Program-made: the position numbers and the translations under genes
Notes under the pieces: generated by a model
Told to the model about the DNA's origin: nothing
What the model saw: only the letters and a program-made list of their open reading frames with translations
The model's database searches: none
Shown here: one piece after another, positions 24,635 to 33,347 of the stretch
Layout: each line of letters opens with the position of its first letter
How positions within the stretch are numbered: the stretch's first letter is position 1
Source of the DNA: Halorubrum sp. CBA1125
GTDB lineage: Archaea; Halobacteriota; Halobacteria; Halobacteriales; Haloferacaceae
Direction of reading: 5' to 3'
Assembly (NCBI RefSeq): GCF_009742825.1
Contig: NZ_WPCE01000003.1
Span: forward strand, 1 to 47,890
DNA length: 47,890 bases

Positions 24635-25576
24635 TTACTCGTCCGTCGACAGCGACTTTCTGATGGCCGCGACCTTCTCGTCGCGATTCGCACGGACCGC
24701 TTCGGGCGGGGCGTCGTACTCGAGGAAGCCGGCGCCGTCTTCGATACCGCCGCGTCCCTCTTCGATCAGTTCGTCGAAGATCGGATCTGCCTCGTCGGCG
24801 TTACAGAGGTGGGGGAACAGATCGTCGGATACCGTCTGTACGAGGTCTAATCCAGCGATATCCATCGTCTCGAACGGGCCGATAGCGGCGGTTCTCGTGG
24901 CGTATCCGTCACGGATGGCGCGGTTGATGTCCTCGATCGAGGCGACGTCTTCTTTCGCGAGGTAGACACACTCGCGAATCAACGCGTGTTGGATCCGGTT
25001 CCAGACGAATCCCGGCACGTCGCGTTTGACCTCGATCGGGTCCCGATCGACGGACTCGACGAACGTCTCCAGCTTCTCGAACGCCCAGTCTTCCGTCTGT
25101 TCGCCGTGGATCACCTCGACCGGCGTCAACAGGTACGGCGGATACCACCAGTGACAGCCGACGAACTGTCCGGCGCGTTCTGGGGTCCCAGCGGCGATGT
25201 CAGTGATGGGAATGCCGGACGTGTTCGAGGACAGGACCGTGTCGTCGGAGACGTGGGGCACGATCTCCTCGAAGACGGCCTGTTTCGTCTCGAGTTCTTC
25301 GGGGACCGTCTCTATCACCACGTCTGCACCCTCAACGCCGCCCGGCGCGTCGGTCGTAAAGGAGATGTCTCGAAGAGTGTCCGCGGGCGATCGATCCGCC
25401 ATCCCTTCGTCGTCGAGGAACCTCACGACCTCCTCGATGTCCGACTCGGCTCGGTCCAAGTTCGACTGTTTGTGGTCGCTCAGTGTCACCTGGTGACCGT
25501 GTAAGGCGAACTGCGCGGCGAACCCGTGACCCATGTCTCCTGCTCCGATAACCGTTACCTCGTATGACGGTGCCAT
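24635..25576 (-). CDS. 3-hydroxyacyl-CoA dehydrogenase-like / hydroxyacid dehydrogenase
   Basis: A 313-residue two-domain NAD-dependent dehydrogenase. The Rossmann loop is VIGAGDMGHGFA, with DVVIETVPEEL, SSNTSGIPI and the His-containing block HWWYPPYLLTPVEVI in place of the common HFFNPP. The C-terminal helical domain starts at VPGFVWNRIQHALIREC. Relatives include L-gulonate 3-dehydrogenase (lambda-crystallin) and carnitine dehydrogenase, so with sugar-catabolism neighbours an aldonate or hydroxyacid substrate is more likely than an acyl-CoA. No thiolase, hydratase or CoA ligase is nearby. It is divergent from the ABC binding-protein gene across a 403-nt gap. Confidence 0.83.
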   Translation of the reverse strand: MAPSYEVTVIGAGDMGHGFAAQFALHGHQVTLSDHKQSNLDRAESDIEEVVRFLDDEGMADRSPADTLRDISFTTDAPGGVEGADVVIETVPEELETKQAVFEEIVPHVSDDTVLSSNTSGIPITDIAAGTPERAGQFVGCHWWYPPYLLTPVEVIHGEQTEDWAFEKLETFVESVDRDPIEVKRDVPGFVWNRIQHALIRECVYLAKEDVASIEDINRAIRDGYATRTAAIGPFETMDIAGLDLVQTVSDDLFPHLCNADEADPIFDELIEEGRGGIEDGAGFLEYDAPPEAVRANRDEKVAAIRKSLSTDE

Positions 25577-25947
25577 TGCGCCCGGTAGATTCTGTCATAA
25601 TGGTAAAACAGTTCGGGTCTCGCATTCGACCGCTGTTGTTTGACACGAGTAGCGCCCGTGAGACCGAAACACAAACCCGTGAACTCAAAAACTCACGTGC
25701 GTTGACGTACTACTGTGCGTTGCCGTCGCAGAATGCGTGTTCACGTCGCCGTGTCGGTCTCCTCATCCGGCGATGGTACCGGATCTTCACTGCCCTCGTG
25801 TGGACCGAACCGTATACTCACCAAATTATCTGAAATAATAAGACGGATGAATCAAATTCTGTTTACTCATCGGGCAGTCCTCGTCTAAAATTCGTCGATT
25901 TCGGCCACGAGAAACCTTCTGTGTCACCATCAGCGTAATCCCATTAA

Positions 25948-25956
25948 TTATAAATA
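25948..25956 (+). promoter_or_regulatory. TATA box of the sugar ABC transporter operon
   Basis: ttataaata lies 24-32 nt before the ATG at 25980, the canonical spacing for a leaderless archaeal transcript. The rest of the 25577-25979 gap is moderately AT-rich and shows no gene. The in-frame GTG at 25968 is disfavoured because it would fall before the expected transcription start. Confidence 0.6.
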
Positions 25957-25979
25957 CGATTACTACGGTGTACACTGAT

Positions 25980-27488
25980 ATGGGTCAGGATAACAGACTC
26001 ATGCCTGACGAACAGCGACGTAAACTACTCAAGGCAGTTGGTGTCGGGGGTCTTGCCGGCTTAGCCGGTTGTAGCGGCGGTGGCGGTGACGGCGGTGACG
26101 GCGGCGACGGCGGTGACGGTGGCGACGGTGGCGACGGCGGTGACGGCGGAGATGGTGGCAGCGGCGACGGTGGAGACGGCGGCGACGGCGGCGGTGGTAC
26201 TACCGTCCAGTACATGCAGTTCCAGGAGGGGACGAATCCCGACTACGTACAGGACACGATCCTCCCCGGGATCGAGGAAGAGACGGACATCACCGTCGAC
26301 TCGACGTTCATGGCGACGAACCGGTACCAGAGTGCACTTGGGAGCTATCTCGGTACCGACCAGGCTCCGGACCTGTTCATGATGTGGTCCGGGCCGGGCC
26401 GAGCGGGCAACTGGGTCGCCAGCGGTAACGCACTCGAAATCGTCGAGAGCGGTATCCTGCCCGACGATATGGTCGAGCGGTTCCGTCCGGGCCTGTACGC
26501 GTACCAGTTCGCGAACGGTAACCCGGTCGAGTTCACGAGCGGGGACCAGTACTACGGCATCAGCCGCGACTACGGCGGTTACCCGGTCTGGTTCAACGAG
26601 CCCGTGCTCGAGGACGCCGGGATCGATCCCGACAACCTTCGTCGCCGAAAGGACGTCACGATCGGGGAGTTCGAACAGCTCCTCGCGCAGGTGACCGAGG
26701 CGGGCTACGAAGGGATCGCGGCCGGGAACGCGGTCGGCGGCAAGAACGCGTACTGGGGAGCCGGACTCATGTACAAGGCGGCCGGCGGCCAGGCTTTCGT
26801 TGACGCCGCGTTGGGTCGCGAGGGCGCGTCGTTCACCGACGATGAGTTCGTGAACGCCATCAGCAAACTCAAGGAGTGGTACGACCAGGGATACATTATT
26901 CCGGACACCAACTCCCTCGAGGAACACCCCGCGAACCAGCTGTTCTTCCAGAACGAAGCTGCGTTCATCTGTGACGGATCGTGGGCCACGGCCGAGTATC
27001 AGCAGTACGCGGATCCGGACGAACTGGCCGGTATGGGCCAGGACGGCGGCTGGGACTACTTCTGGCACCCGATCTGGCCCGACAATTCCGCGAGCTCCGA
27101 GAACCACCTCGGCGCCGTCAACTTCAGCGGGTTCCAGATCACGACCGCGGCTGAGGAGCGCGGCCGGCTCGACGCGACGGTCACCGTGCTCGAACACTTG
27201 CTGAGCGAAGAGGCCCTACAGGAGAACTTAGATACGGCGAACGTCATCCCGTTCGTGAGCAATCCGGAGGCCTACGACTGGCCGAACGACGCGATCCAGC
27301 AGATGGCGAACGACGTCGTCAACGCGGACATGGTCCTCGAGAAGTGCGACCGGATGCTCCTCCCGGAGGCGGCCTCGGTCTACTACGAGGAATCGCAAAG
27401 CCTGTACCTGGATGGGACCGCCGAGGAAGTGCTCCAGGCCACTCAGGAGGCGACGGAGCGCGAGCGCGAACGGCTCAGCACGGCATAA
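25980..27488 (+). CDS. Carbohydrate ABC transporter substrate-binding lipoprotein (family 1)
   Basis: A 502-residue secreted protein. The N-terminus has a Tat-type signal (QRRKLLKAVG) and a lipobox ending LAGLAGC, so it should be exported folded and anchored as a lipoprotein. A (Gly-Gly-Asp)n linker of about 40 residues follows. The mature family-1 binding domain includes PDLFMMWSGPGRAGNW, a Trp/Tyr-rich binding region (NAYWGAGLMYKAAGG) and QLFFQNEAAFICDGSWA. It is the first gene of an operon with two permeases (30 nt to the next), and the probable ATPase is at 19338-20483. It resembles the XacG-type xylose/arabinose binder in layout. The sugar is unknown but probably a pentose or other plant sugar, given its neighbours. 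Confidence 0.9.
   Translation: MGQDNRLMPDEQRRKLLKAVGVGGLAGLAGCSGGGGDGGDGGDGGDGGDGGDGGDGGDGGSGDGGDGGDGGGGTTVQYMQFQEGTNPDYVQDTILPGIEEETDITVDSTFMATNRYQSALGSYLGTDQAPDLFMMWSGPGRAGNWVASGNALEIVESGILPDDMVERFRPGLYAYQFANGNPVEFTSGDQYYGISRDYGGYPVWFNEPVLEDAGIDPDNLRRRKDVTIGEFEQLLAQVTEAGYEGIAAGNAVGGKNAYWGAGLMYKAAGGQAFVDAALGREGASFTDDEFVNAISKLKEWYDQGYIIPDTNSLEEHPANQLFFQNEAAFICDGSWATAEYQQYADPDELAGMGQDGGWDYFWHPIWPDNSASSENHLGAVNFSGFQITTAAEERGRLDATVTVLEHLLSEEALQENLDTANVIPFVSNPEAYDWPNDAIQQMANDVVNADMVLEKCDRMLLPEAASVYYEESQSLYLDGTAEEVLQATQEATERERERLSTA
26075..26198 (+). repeat. (GGD)n-coding microsatellite in the binding protein
   Basis: A run of 6- and 9-nt variants of ggcggtgac encodes the Gly-Gly-Asp linker just after the lipobox of the binding protein. 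The reading frame is kept throughout. A similar tract occurs in the other binding protein at 45715-45827. Confidence 0.75.
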
Positions 27489-27518
27489 CTGCCTAACCTC
27501 CAGTTACCATTATTCGAC

Positions 27519-28454
27519 ATGAACGCAAGGCAAGTATCAAATACTGTTCAAGAGTTCGCACCGGAAGTCAACATTCCGAAACCGATCAAGTCAATTCTTT
27601 TCATTACTCCGCTATCTGTATTTTATATTCCGTTTCTGATCCTCCCGGCGTGTATGCTCATCGGGATGAGTCTGTTCTCCGGATCGACGTTCCAAAACCT
27701 GGAATACGTCGGGTTAGCGAATTACCAGTATCTCTTCGATCGGGGAACGATCTGGCTGGCGCTTCAGAACTCGCTCATCTACACGATCGGTCACACGGTG
27801 ATCTGTGTCGGCGGCGGCCTGCTCGTTTCGCTGGCGATTATGAGGGCCTACTCGTTCATCCAGCAGTACCTCCGTTTCCTTTACATGGTCCCGCTGGCCA
27901 TGATGGGAGTGGCAGTGGGGTTCATCTGGGGGTACATGTACAACCCGCGATCCGGAGCGATTCCCGCTCTGATCGAGATGGTTCGTCCGGACATGTTCCT
28001 CAATATCCTCGGTAACCCCGACCTCGCTCTCCTGGCGATAATCATCGTCGGTGGCTGGCGGGGGCTCGGCTTCTACACGACGATCTGGGTGATCGCGCTG
28101 TTGAACGTCGACGAGCGCTACTACGAGGCGGCGAGACTCGACGGGGTGGGCGCTTGGGCCACCTTCCGTCACATCACGCTCCCCCTCACCAAGTCCATCG
28201 GGATGTTCCTCGTGCTCCACTCGATGATCGGTTCCATGAAGATGTTCGCGTACTTCTGGGTGCTGACCCAGGGCGGACCCGCCCGTGCGACTGAAGTTCT
28301 GATCACCTATATGTACAAGCTGGCCTTCATGCAGAACGCGCTCGGGAGAGCGGCGGCGGTCGGCGTCTTCCTCTTCCTGGCCGTGCTGGTGATGACGATC
28401 GGCATCGAACGAGTGTTCGGACTCGAACCGGAATACGAGAGAGGTGTCCAATGA
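27519..28454 (+). CDS. Carbohydrate ABC transporter permease (MalF-like)
   Basis: A 311-residue inner-membrane permease with about six transmembrane segments, the first near FITPLSVFYIPFLILPACML. The EAA loop that docks the ATPase reads EAARLDGVGAWATFRHITLPL (about residues 205-225). It lies 30 nt after the binding-protein gene and overlaps the next permease gene by 4 nt (ATGA), so the three are one operon. It forms half of the membrane channel for sugar import with the next gene product. Similar in arrangement to XacH of Haloferax. Confidence 0.9.
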   Translation: MNARQVSNTVQEFAPEVNIPKPIKSILFITPLSVFYIPFLILPACMLIGMSLFSGSTFQNLEYVGLANYQYLFDRGTIWLALQNSLIYTIGHTVICVGGGLLVSLAIMRAYSFIQQYLRFLYMVPLAMMGVAVGFIWGYMYNPRSGAIPALIEMVRPDMFLNILGNPDLALLAIIIVGGWRGLGFYTTIWVIALLNVDERYYEAARLDGVGAWATFRHITLPLTKSIGMFLVLHSMIGSMKMFAYFWVLTQGGPARATEVLITYMYKLAFMQNALGRAAAVGVFLFLAVLVMTIGIERVFGLEPEYERGVQ

Positions 28455-29323
28455 GCGGAATCACCGATTCCTTCCAGGAGATCAAAGGCGTCTTCCGGAC
28501 GTTCAGTACGTTCTTCACGACGGTCATCTCCGTGGCTGTGTTGGCGTTCGTCCTCTATCCCATCGTGATTCTCCTCAGCGCGTCGCTGCGCACGACGAGA
28601 GACGTCGCGCAGAACCCGATCGCGCTGCCGGATCCGACTAACCTGCAGTTCGACAATTACGTCCAGGCTTGGGTCGAGGGCGGCTTCGGGCACTACTTCA
28701 TGAACAGCGTCATCGTCGTCATGATAACGCTGGCCATTCTCCTGGTCATCTGTTCGCTGGCGGCGTACGGCCTCGTCGAACTGGACATTCCCGGTAGTCA
28801 CCTCCTGGTTCTGTCCGTCATTCTCGGCTTTATGGTGCCGGCACAGGCGCTGTTCATCCCGAACTTCGCGTTGTTGAACATCCTTGATCTCTTGGACACG
28901 CGAGCGGGGCTCATCCTCACCTACACCGGCTTCTCTATCCCGTTCACGTTCTTCCTCATATATCAGTCGTTCAATACCCTTCCAGCGGGGTTCGCCGACG
29001 CCGCTCGCGTCGACGGCGTCTCGGAACTGACGATATTCAGCCGGGTCTACGTTCCGCTGACCCTTCCCTCGATAATGGCCGCCGCGGTGGTTCAGTTCGT
29101 GCTGAAGTGGAACGAGTTCCTCTACGCGCTGACGTTCATCACGACCGACGAGAAGCGAACGATCCCGGCCGGCTTGATGCAGTTTAACAGCTTCTTCACC
29201 AACGAGTGGAACCTGTACACTGCGGGGATCGTCATCGCGGTCGCGCCCGCCATCGTGATCTTCTACTTCTTCCAGAACTACTTCATCGAGGGGATCACTC
29301 GCAACCGTGTCGACGTCGAATAG
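28451..29323 (+). CDS. Carbohydrate ABC transporter permease (MalG-like)
   Basis: A 290-residue permease with about six membrane segments (first near TVISVAVLAFVLYPIVIL). The EAA-type loop is DAARVDGVSELTIFSRVYVPL split across about residues 176-196. It ends in the short C-terminal tail YFIEGITRNRVDVE common in MalG-type subunits. The start codon overlaps the stop of the MalF-like gene, indicating translational coupling. It ends 34 nt from the convergent zinc dehydrogenase gene. Confidence 0.9.
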   Translation: MSGITDSFQEIKGVFRTFSTFFTTVISVAVLAFVLYPIVILLSASLRTTRDVAQNPIALPDPTNLQFDNYVQAWVEGGFGHYFMNSVIVVMITLAILLVICSLAAYGLVELDIPGSHLLVLSVILGFMVPAQALFIPNFALLNILDLLDTRAGLILTYTGFSIPFTFFLIYQSFNTLPAGFADAARVDGVSELTIFSRVYVPLTLPSIMAAAVVQFVLKWNEFLYALTFITTDEKRTIPAGLMQFNSFFTNEWNLYTAGIVIAVAPAIVIFYFFQNYFIEGITRNRVDVE

Positions 29324-29357
29324 TATCTGATACGAATCTCTCCCGGCTTCCTTATTT

Positions 29358-30401
29358 TTACTCGCGGAGGACGGAGACGTCGAAGAGGGGCTTGCAGGTA
29401 CCGCCCGCGAGGAACGTCTCGAACGCCTCGTCGGCCTCCAACAGACTGAACCGCTCGTCGAGGAACGTCGCGTGATCGACGTCGCCTGAGTCGATCAGCC
29501 GGAGCGAACGCTCGAAGTCCTCGTACATCGAGGCGTACGAGCACTGGAGGTCGATCTCCGCGCGCACGAGCGGCGAGTAGGGCATCGTCGTCTCCCCGGT
29601 CTGGCCCACCAGGACGATCTGTCCGCCCTTGCGGACCTCGTCGACGGCCATCGTCAGCCCCGACGGGTGACCGGTCGTGTCGAAGACGACGTCGTAGCCC
29701 ACGCCGTCGGTCAGCGCGTCCCGACGGACCTCGAGGTCGTCGGCCTCGACGTTGATCGTTTCGAACCCGAGGTCCTCCGCGAGCGGCAGACGGTACTCCG
29801 CGTCCTGCCCGACGCCGGCGACGACGACCTCGCCGCCCTGAGCCCGCGCGATCTGCGCCGTGAGCTGTCCGATCGGACCCGGTCCGGCGACCATCACCCG
29901 GTCGCCCGGCCCGACGCGTGAGTTCTGGATCACGGCGCGCGCTCCGATGCTCGTCGGTTCGACGAGCGCGGCGTGTTTCGGTTCGACGCTGTCGGGGACC
30001 GGGTGGAGCGCCGTCTCCGGGACCGCGATGTATCCCTCGTAGGCCCCGTCGTGGTCCACGCCGGTTATCACGGCGTTTTGACACACGTTCTCCTCCCCGA
30101 TTTCACACTGGTAACAGTCGCCGCAGCCGCGGATCGGCCGCTCGACGACGCGATCGCCGACCGAGAACTTCGTCACGCCCTCGCCGGTCTCGACGATCCG
30201 TCCGGTGTACTCGTGACCGATGACGGTCGGGAGGTCCATCCGCTCGAACGCCGATTCGAACTCGTAGATCCCCGCGTCGCTGCCGCAGAGTCCCGCGTAG
30301 TCGACCTCGATCAGTGCCTCTCCCGGCCCGGGCTCCGGTCGGTCGCGGTCGACGATCTCCATGGCACCGTGGGTTCGACTGGTCTTGGCTAATCCACGCA
30401 T
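29358..30401 (-). CDS. Zinc-dependent alcohol / sugar-alcohol dehydrogenase (MDR family)
   Basis: A 347-residue medium-chain dehydrogenase. The catalytic zinc ligands are in GLCGSD and GHEYTG, the four-Cys structural zinc lobe in GCGDCYQCEIGEENVC, and the NAD loop in VAGPGPIGQL. The start at 30401 (MRGLAKTS) is preferred over the upstream one at 30488, since that would add an unusual basic leader and cover the promoter. TATA-like gttataatac is at 30422-30431. Similar enzymes oxidise sorbitol, threonine, L-fuconate-like or other polyols. It is divergent from the XacA-like gene, so both may serve the same sugar pathway under shared control. Confidence 0.87.
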   Translation of the reverse strand: MRGLAKTSRTHGAMEIVDRDRPEPGPGEALIEVDYAGLCGSDAGIYEFESAFERMDLPTVIGHEYTGRIVETGEGVTKFSVGDRVVERPIRGCGDCYQCEIGEENVCQNAVITGVDHDGAYEGYIAVPETALHPVPDSVEPKHAALVEPTSIGARAVIQNSRVGPGDRVMVAGPGPIGQLTAQIARAQGGEVVVAGVGQDAEYRLPLAEDLGFETINVEADDLEVRRDALTDGVGYDVVFDTTGHPSGLTMAVDEVRKGGQIVLVGQTGETTMPYSPLVRAEIDLQCSYASMYEDFERSLRLIDSGDVDHATFLDERFSLLEADEAFETFLAGGTCKPLFDVSVLRE

Positions 30402-30431
30402 ACTCGCGAGTATCCTGCGACGTATTATAAC
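30400..30431. promoter_or_regulatory. Palindromic operator and TATA box, divergent promoter
   Basis: atactcgcgagtat at 30400-30413 is a perfect 14-bp palindrome that touches the start codon of the zinc dehydrogenase gene (30401, minus). The minus-strand TATA box (gttataatac) is at 30422-30431, so the palindrome sits where transcription should begin, a typical repressor site. The XacA-like gene on the plus strand has a tttttta run at about 30497-30503, 26-32 nt before its ATG. Confidence 0.5.
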
Positions 30432-30528
30432 TCCTGTGGAGCGGGTCGGATCGGGTTCGATCTCTCCCCAGGGAAAGATGTGCGGCACCCACTGGGTTTT
30501 TTTACCGGTCGAGTCGGTAGCTGATCAC

Positions 30529-31608
30529 ATGCTGGAGTGGATAGACGGATACGAGGATCGCACGTGGCAGACGACTACCGACGGCACCGTCAGGTACGCC
30601 CTGATCGGGTTGGGATGGTGGACGCTTGACGTCGCCCTCCCGGCGATCGAGTCCTCGGATCTCGGCGAGGTCAGCGTCCTCGTCAGCGGTTCACACGAGA
30701 AGGCCGAGCGGTTGGCCGAGGAACACGGGGTCACCACGGGCATCAGTTACGAGGCGTTTCACGACGGGGCCGCGAGCGAGGCGTACGACGCCGTCTACGT
30801 CGGAACGCCGAACGCGTTCCACCTCGAGTACGCCGAGACTGCGGCCCGACTGGACAAGGCCGTGCTCTGTGAGAAGCCGATGGAGGCCACCGTCGACCGC
30901 GCCGAGCGGCTCGTCGAGGCCTGCGAAGCCGGCGACGTCCCGCTGATGATCGCCTACCGGATGCACACGGAACCGGCGGTTCAACGCGCTCGCGAACTGA
31001 TCGCCGACGGCTTCCTCGGCGAACCGGTCTCGGTGTACGGTCACAACAGCCAGCCGCTCTTGGAGATGATACCCGACCCCGATCAGTGGCGACTCGATCC
31101 GGATCTCACCGGATACGGCGCCTCGGTGATGGATCTGGGGATCTACTCGATAAACACCACGCGGTACCTCCTCCGGCGCGAGCCCGTGACCGTCCAGTCG
31201 CGAATGACCTCGGACCACGAGGCGTTCGGCGACGTGCCGGACCAGTGTGCGTCCTCGCTGTTCCGACTCGAGGGCGACGTGCAGATGATCTCGACTTCGA
31301 GCCAACACGCACAGGAGGACACACACCTCAAGATCACCGGCACGGAGGGACAGATCGACCTCCGCCCGGCGTTCCACGGGGAGTGTTCGCTGCGCCTCTC
31401 GCGCGGCGACGTCTCGGTGACGGTCGAGCACGCGTCCTTCGACGCCGAACGGGAAATGCGCGAGGAGTTCGACTACTTCGCCGACCGGCTGCTCGGGAAC
31501 GAGACGATCTACCCCGACGGTCGACACGGCCTGCAAGATATGCGGATCATCGAAGCCGTCCACGAGTCGGCCGAACGCGGCGAATCGGTCGACATCGATC
31601 CGGTCTGA
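30529..31608 (+). CDS. XacA/Gfo6-like D-xylose (sugar) 1-dehydrogenase
   Basis: A 359-residue Gfo/Idh/MocA dehydrogenase very like haloarchaeal D-xylose 1-dehydrogenase (XacA/Gfo6) in length and layout. It has the N-terminal extension MLEWIDGYEDRTWQ, the Rossmann region YALIGLGWWTLDVALPAI, VSGSHEKAERLAEEHGV, the catalytic CEKPMEATVDRAERLVEAC, AYRMHTEPAVQRARELI and YGASVMDLGIYSINTTRYLL. It should oxidise an aldopentose at C1 with NADP to the lactone. The ATG at 30529 gives the XacA-type start. In Haloferax this enzyme starts the oxidative xylose/arabinose route, whose later enzymes (XacB-E) are not in this window. The exact sugar is unproven. Confidence 0.85.
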   Translation: MLEWIDGYEDRTWQTTTDGTVRYALIGLGWWTLDVALPAIESSDLGEVSVLVSGSHEKAERLAEEHGVTTGISYEAFHDGAASEAYDAVYVGTPNAFHLEYAETAARLDKAVLCEKPMEATVDRAERLVEACEAGDVPLMIAYRMHTEPAVQRARELIADGFLGEPVSVYGHNSQPLLEMIPDPDQWRLDPDLTGYGASVMDLGIYSINTTRYLLRREPVTVQSRMTSDHEAFGDVPDQCASSLFRLEGDVQMISTSSQHAQEDTHLKITGTEGQIDLRPAFHGECSLRLSRGDVSVTVEHASFDAEREMREEFDYFADRLLGNETIYPDGRHGLQDMRIIEAVHESAERGESVDIDPV

Positions 31609-32033
31609 CCGGTCGGATCGGTCCCTCGTATCGCCGACTAGACTCTCCCCAACTGTTCTGTATGTGGAAACAAAATCCCAACGTTACCGAGACGCACTGG
31701 GATTCCGCCGCCCGATTCGAGTGATAGTGACCAACTATCATGGATATCCACGCTGTTCGTTGACACGTACTTCTGATATAGAGAACAATTGTTGGTGATC
31801 GATGCGGGTCGATCTCACGCGGTTTGAAGAGAACCTTACAATAGTATCTCTGTAATTTCTCTTCCGGGATTCGAACGGGTCAGAGAGACGTTCGTTCAGC
31901 CGGCGGATCGACCTGGATGTGTCCCACTCACCGAGTCGTCACATGCCGTCGTCTTCCTCATCTATTCTCTATCACAGAATGGTTATTCCGACATCCGTGT
32001 GTCCGTCCGGTAATACGATGGCGGGACCGCCCC
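31609..32033. other. Gene-free stretch with a 7-bp inverted repeat
   Basis: 425 nt between the convergent XacA-like and PfkB-kinase genes with no credible gene. It contains tgatagt-gacca-actatca at 31722-31740, a perfect 7-5-7 inverted repeat 114 nt after the XacA-like stop, which could be a terminator hairpin although no T-run follows. The part from about 31740 to 31860 is AT-rich. A short motif at 31861-31880 resembles a tRNA T-arm but does not pair. Confidence 0.45.
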
Positions 32034-33161
32034 TCAGAACCGCTCCAGATAGGCATCGACGAAGTCGGCGAGGTCGGCGTGTGTGGGCGGTTCGGCGGTC
32101 CGGACGAAGTGACCGGCGACGGCGTTGCCGAGCACCACGGCGGCCTCGGCGTCGAGCCCTTCGAGTAACGCGAGCACGAGGCCGACGTTGAAATGATCGC
32201 CCGCGCTCGTGGTCAGTTCCGGGTCGGACGTCCGGGGGACCTGTGCCCGACCGGTCGATTCCGCCGTCACGACGACGGACTCCTCGGCGCTGTGGGCGGC
32301 GAATCGGGAGACGCCCAGTGCCTCCCGGACGCGTTCGGCCGTCTCCCGGAGATCGCGGCCCGGTTCCGCGACACCGCTCAGTTCGGCTATCGCGGTCGTC
32401 TCGGACCGATTCGCGGAGACCGTGACCGGAACGGCCCCGTCGAGCGCTCGTATCGACTCGACGCCCCTCCGGAACCGATCGCGATCCAGATCGCCGATGT
32501 CCGCGGGATCGACGAGCAGGTGCGACGGTGGCTCCGACAGCGACGGCAGGAGGTCCGTCCGGATGCCGTCGAGAACCGACGGGAAATCGCCGATTTCGGC
32601 CCAGTACCCGATCCCGAACAGGTCCCGACCGTCCGCGAGGTCGACCAGGCGATCGAGGTCGACCCGTTCTCGGAGGTAGTGCCAGTCGAGCGCGCCGATC
32701 GACCCGGAGTCGACCAGGAATACCTTCCCGTCCACGAACTCGATCGCGTCCACCACGCCTGGTTCGCCGATCGAGACTAGCTCCGCCGGGTCGACGTCGC
32801 GGCGGAAGATATCCTCGGGCGGTTCCCCGAACATGCCGACCATCGCCGGTTCGTACCCCAGGCGACCCGTCCCTCGCGCGAGGTGACACGCGTGACCGCC
32901 CGTACGCGTCCCCGTCTGGTCCCACTCGATGATGATCGAACGTTCCATCTCGCCAGCCTCGAGAATTTCGGTCCCCATCGACGAGACCGTTCGATCGGTC
33001 TCCCGGGCGTCGTCGTTCACTCCTTCGACGATTTCCCTGATTCGGTCGATGTATCCGTCGAACCCGAAGAGGAGCTCCGCCGAGGCGATCGCGTCGGGGA
33101 ACTGATCGCGACACGAACGTACCGCCGACGTGGTATCGGCGTCGGGCGTTCCAGATTTCAT
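32034..33161 (-). CDS. PfkB family sugar kinase
   Basis: A 375-residue kinase of the ribokinase/PfkB superfamily. The N-terminal part has FGFDGYIDRIREIV and GGHACHLARGTGRLGYEPAMVG, matching the first PfkB signature. The C-terminal catalytic motif is TTSAGDHFNVG (about residues 327-337), with Asp as the expected base. It is longer than typical ribokinase, and the acceptor sugar is not obvious. It is divergent from a DhnA-type aldolase gene across 186 nt. I infer that it makes a phosphorylated ketose or deoxy-sugar acid for that aldolase, for example L-ribulose 1-phosphate from the AraA product. KDG-kinase or ketohexokinase roles are alternatives. Confidence 0.8.
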   Translation of the reverse strand: MKSGTPDADTTSAVRSCRDQFPDAIASAELLFGFDGYIDRIREIVEGVNDDARETDRTVSSMGTEILEAGEMERSIIIEWDQTGTRTGGHACHLARGTGRLGYEPAMVGMFGEPPEDIFRRDVDPAELVSIGEPGVVDAIEFVDGKVFLVDSGSIGALDWHYLRERVDLDRLVDLADGRDLFGIGYWAEIGDFPSVLDGIRTDLLPSLSEPPSHLLVDPADIGDLDRDRFRRGVESIRALDGAVPVTVSANRSETTAIAELSGVAEPGRDLRETAERVREALGVSRFAAHSAEESVVVTAESTGRAQVPRTSDPELTTSAGDHFNVGLVLALLEGLDAEAAVVLGNAVAGHFVRTAEPPTHADLADFVDAYLERF

Positions 33162-33347
33162 ACGGTGTACATCGGCGTAAGGCTACAAAAAAACTCTCCG
33201 GCGACCTGGGCCGACTCGCCGCCTCGATCGAGGAGGCGATCCGGTGACACACCGGATCGATCGTCTCTCGTGTCGCCGTTGGTGTCTGTCTGCGAGCACG
33301 TTACCATAAATTTACAACGGCCACCCCTGAACTACGTATCGGATACG

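Noticed and set aside
25985-26215. Proline/serine-repeat frame opposite the binding-protein gene
   Set aside because: It is the antisense reading of the (GGD)n coding repeat.
31861-31880. T-loop-like ttcgaat on the minus strand in ccgggattcgaacggg
   Set aside because: The stem does not pair beyond the first base pair and no other tRNA arms are present.
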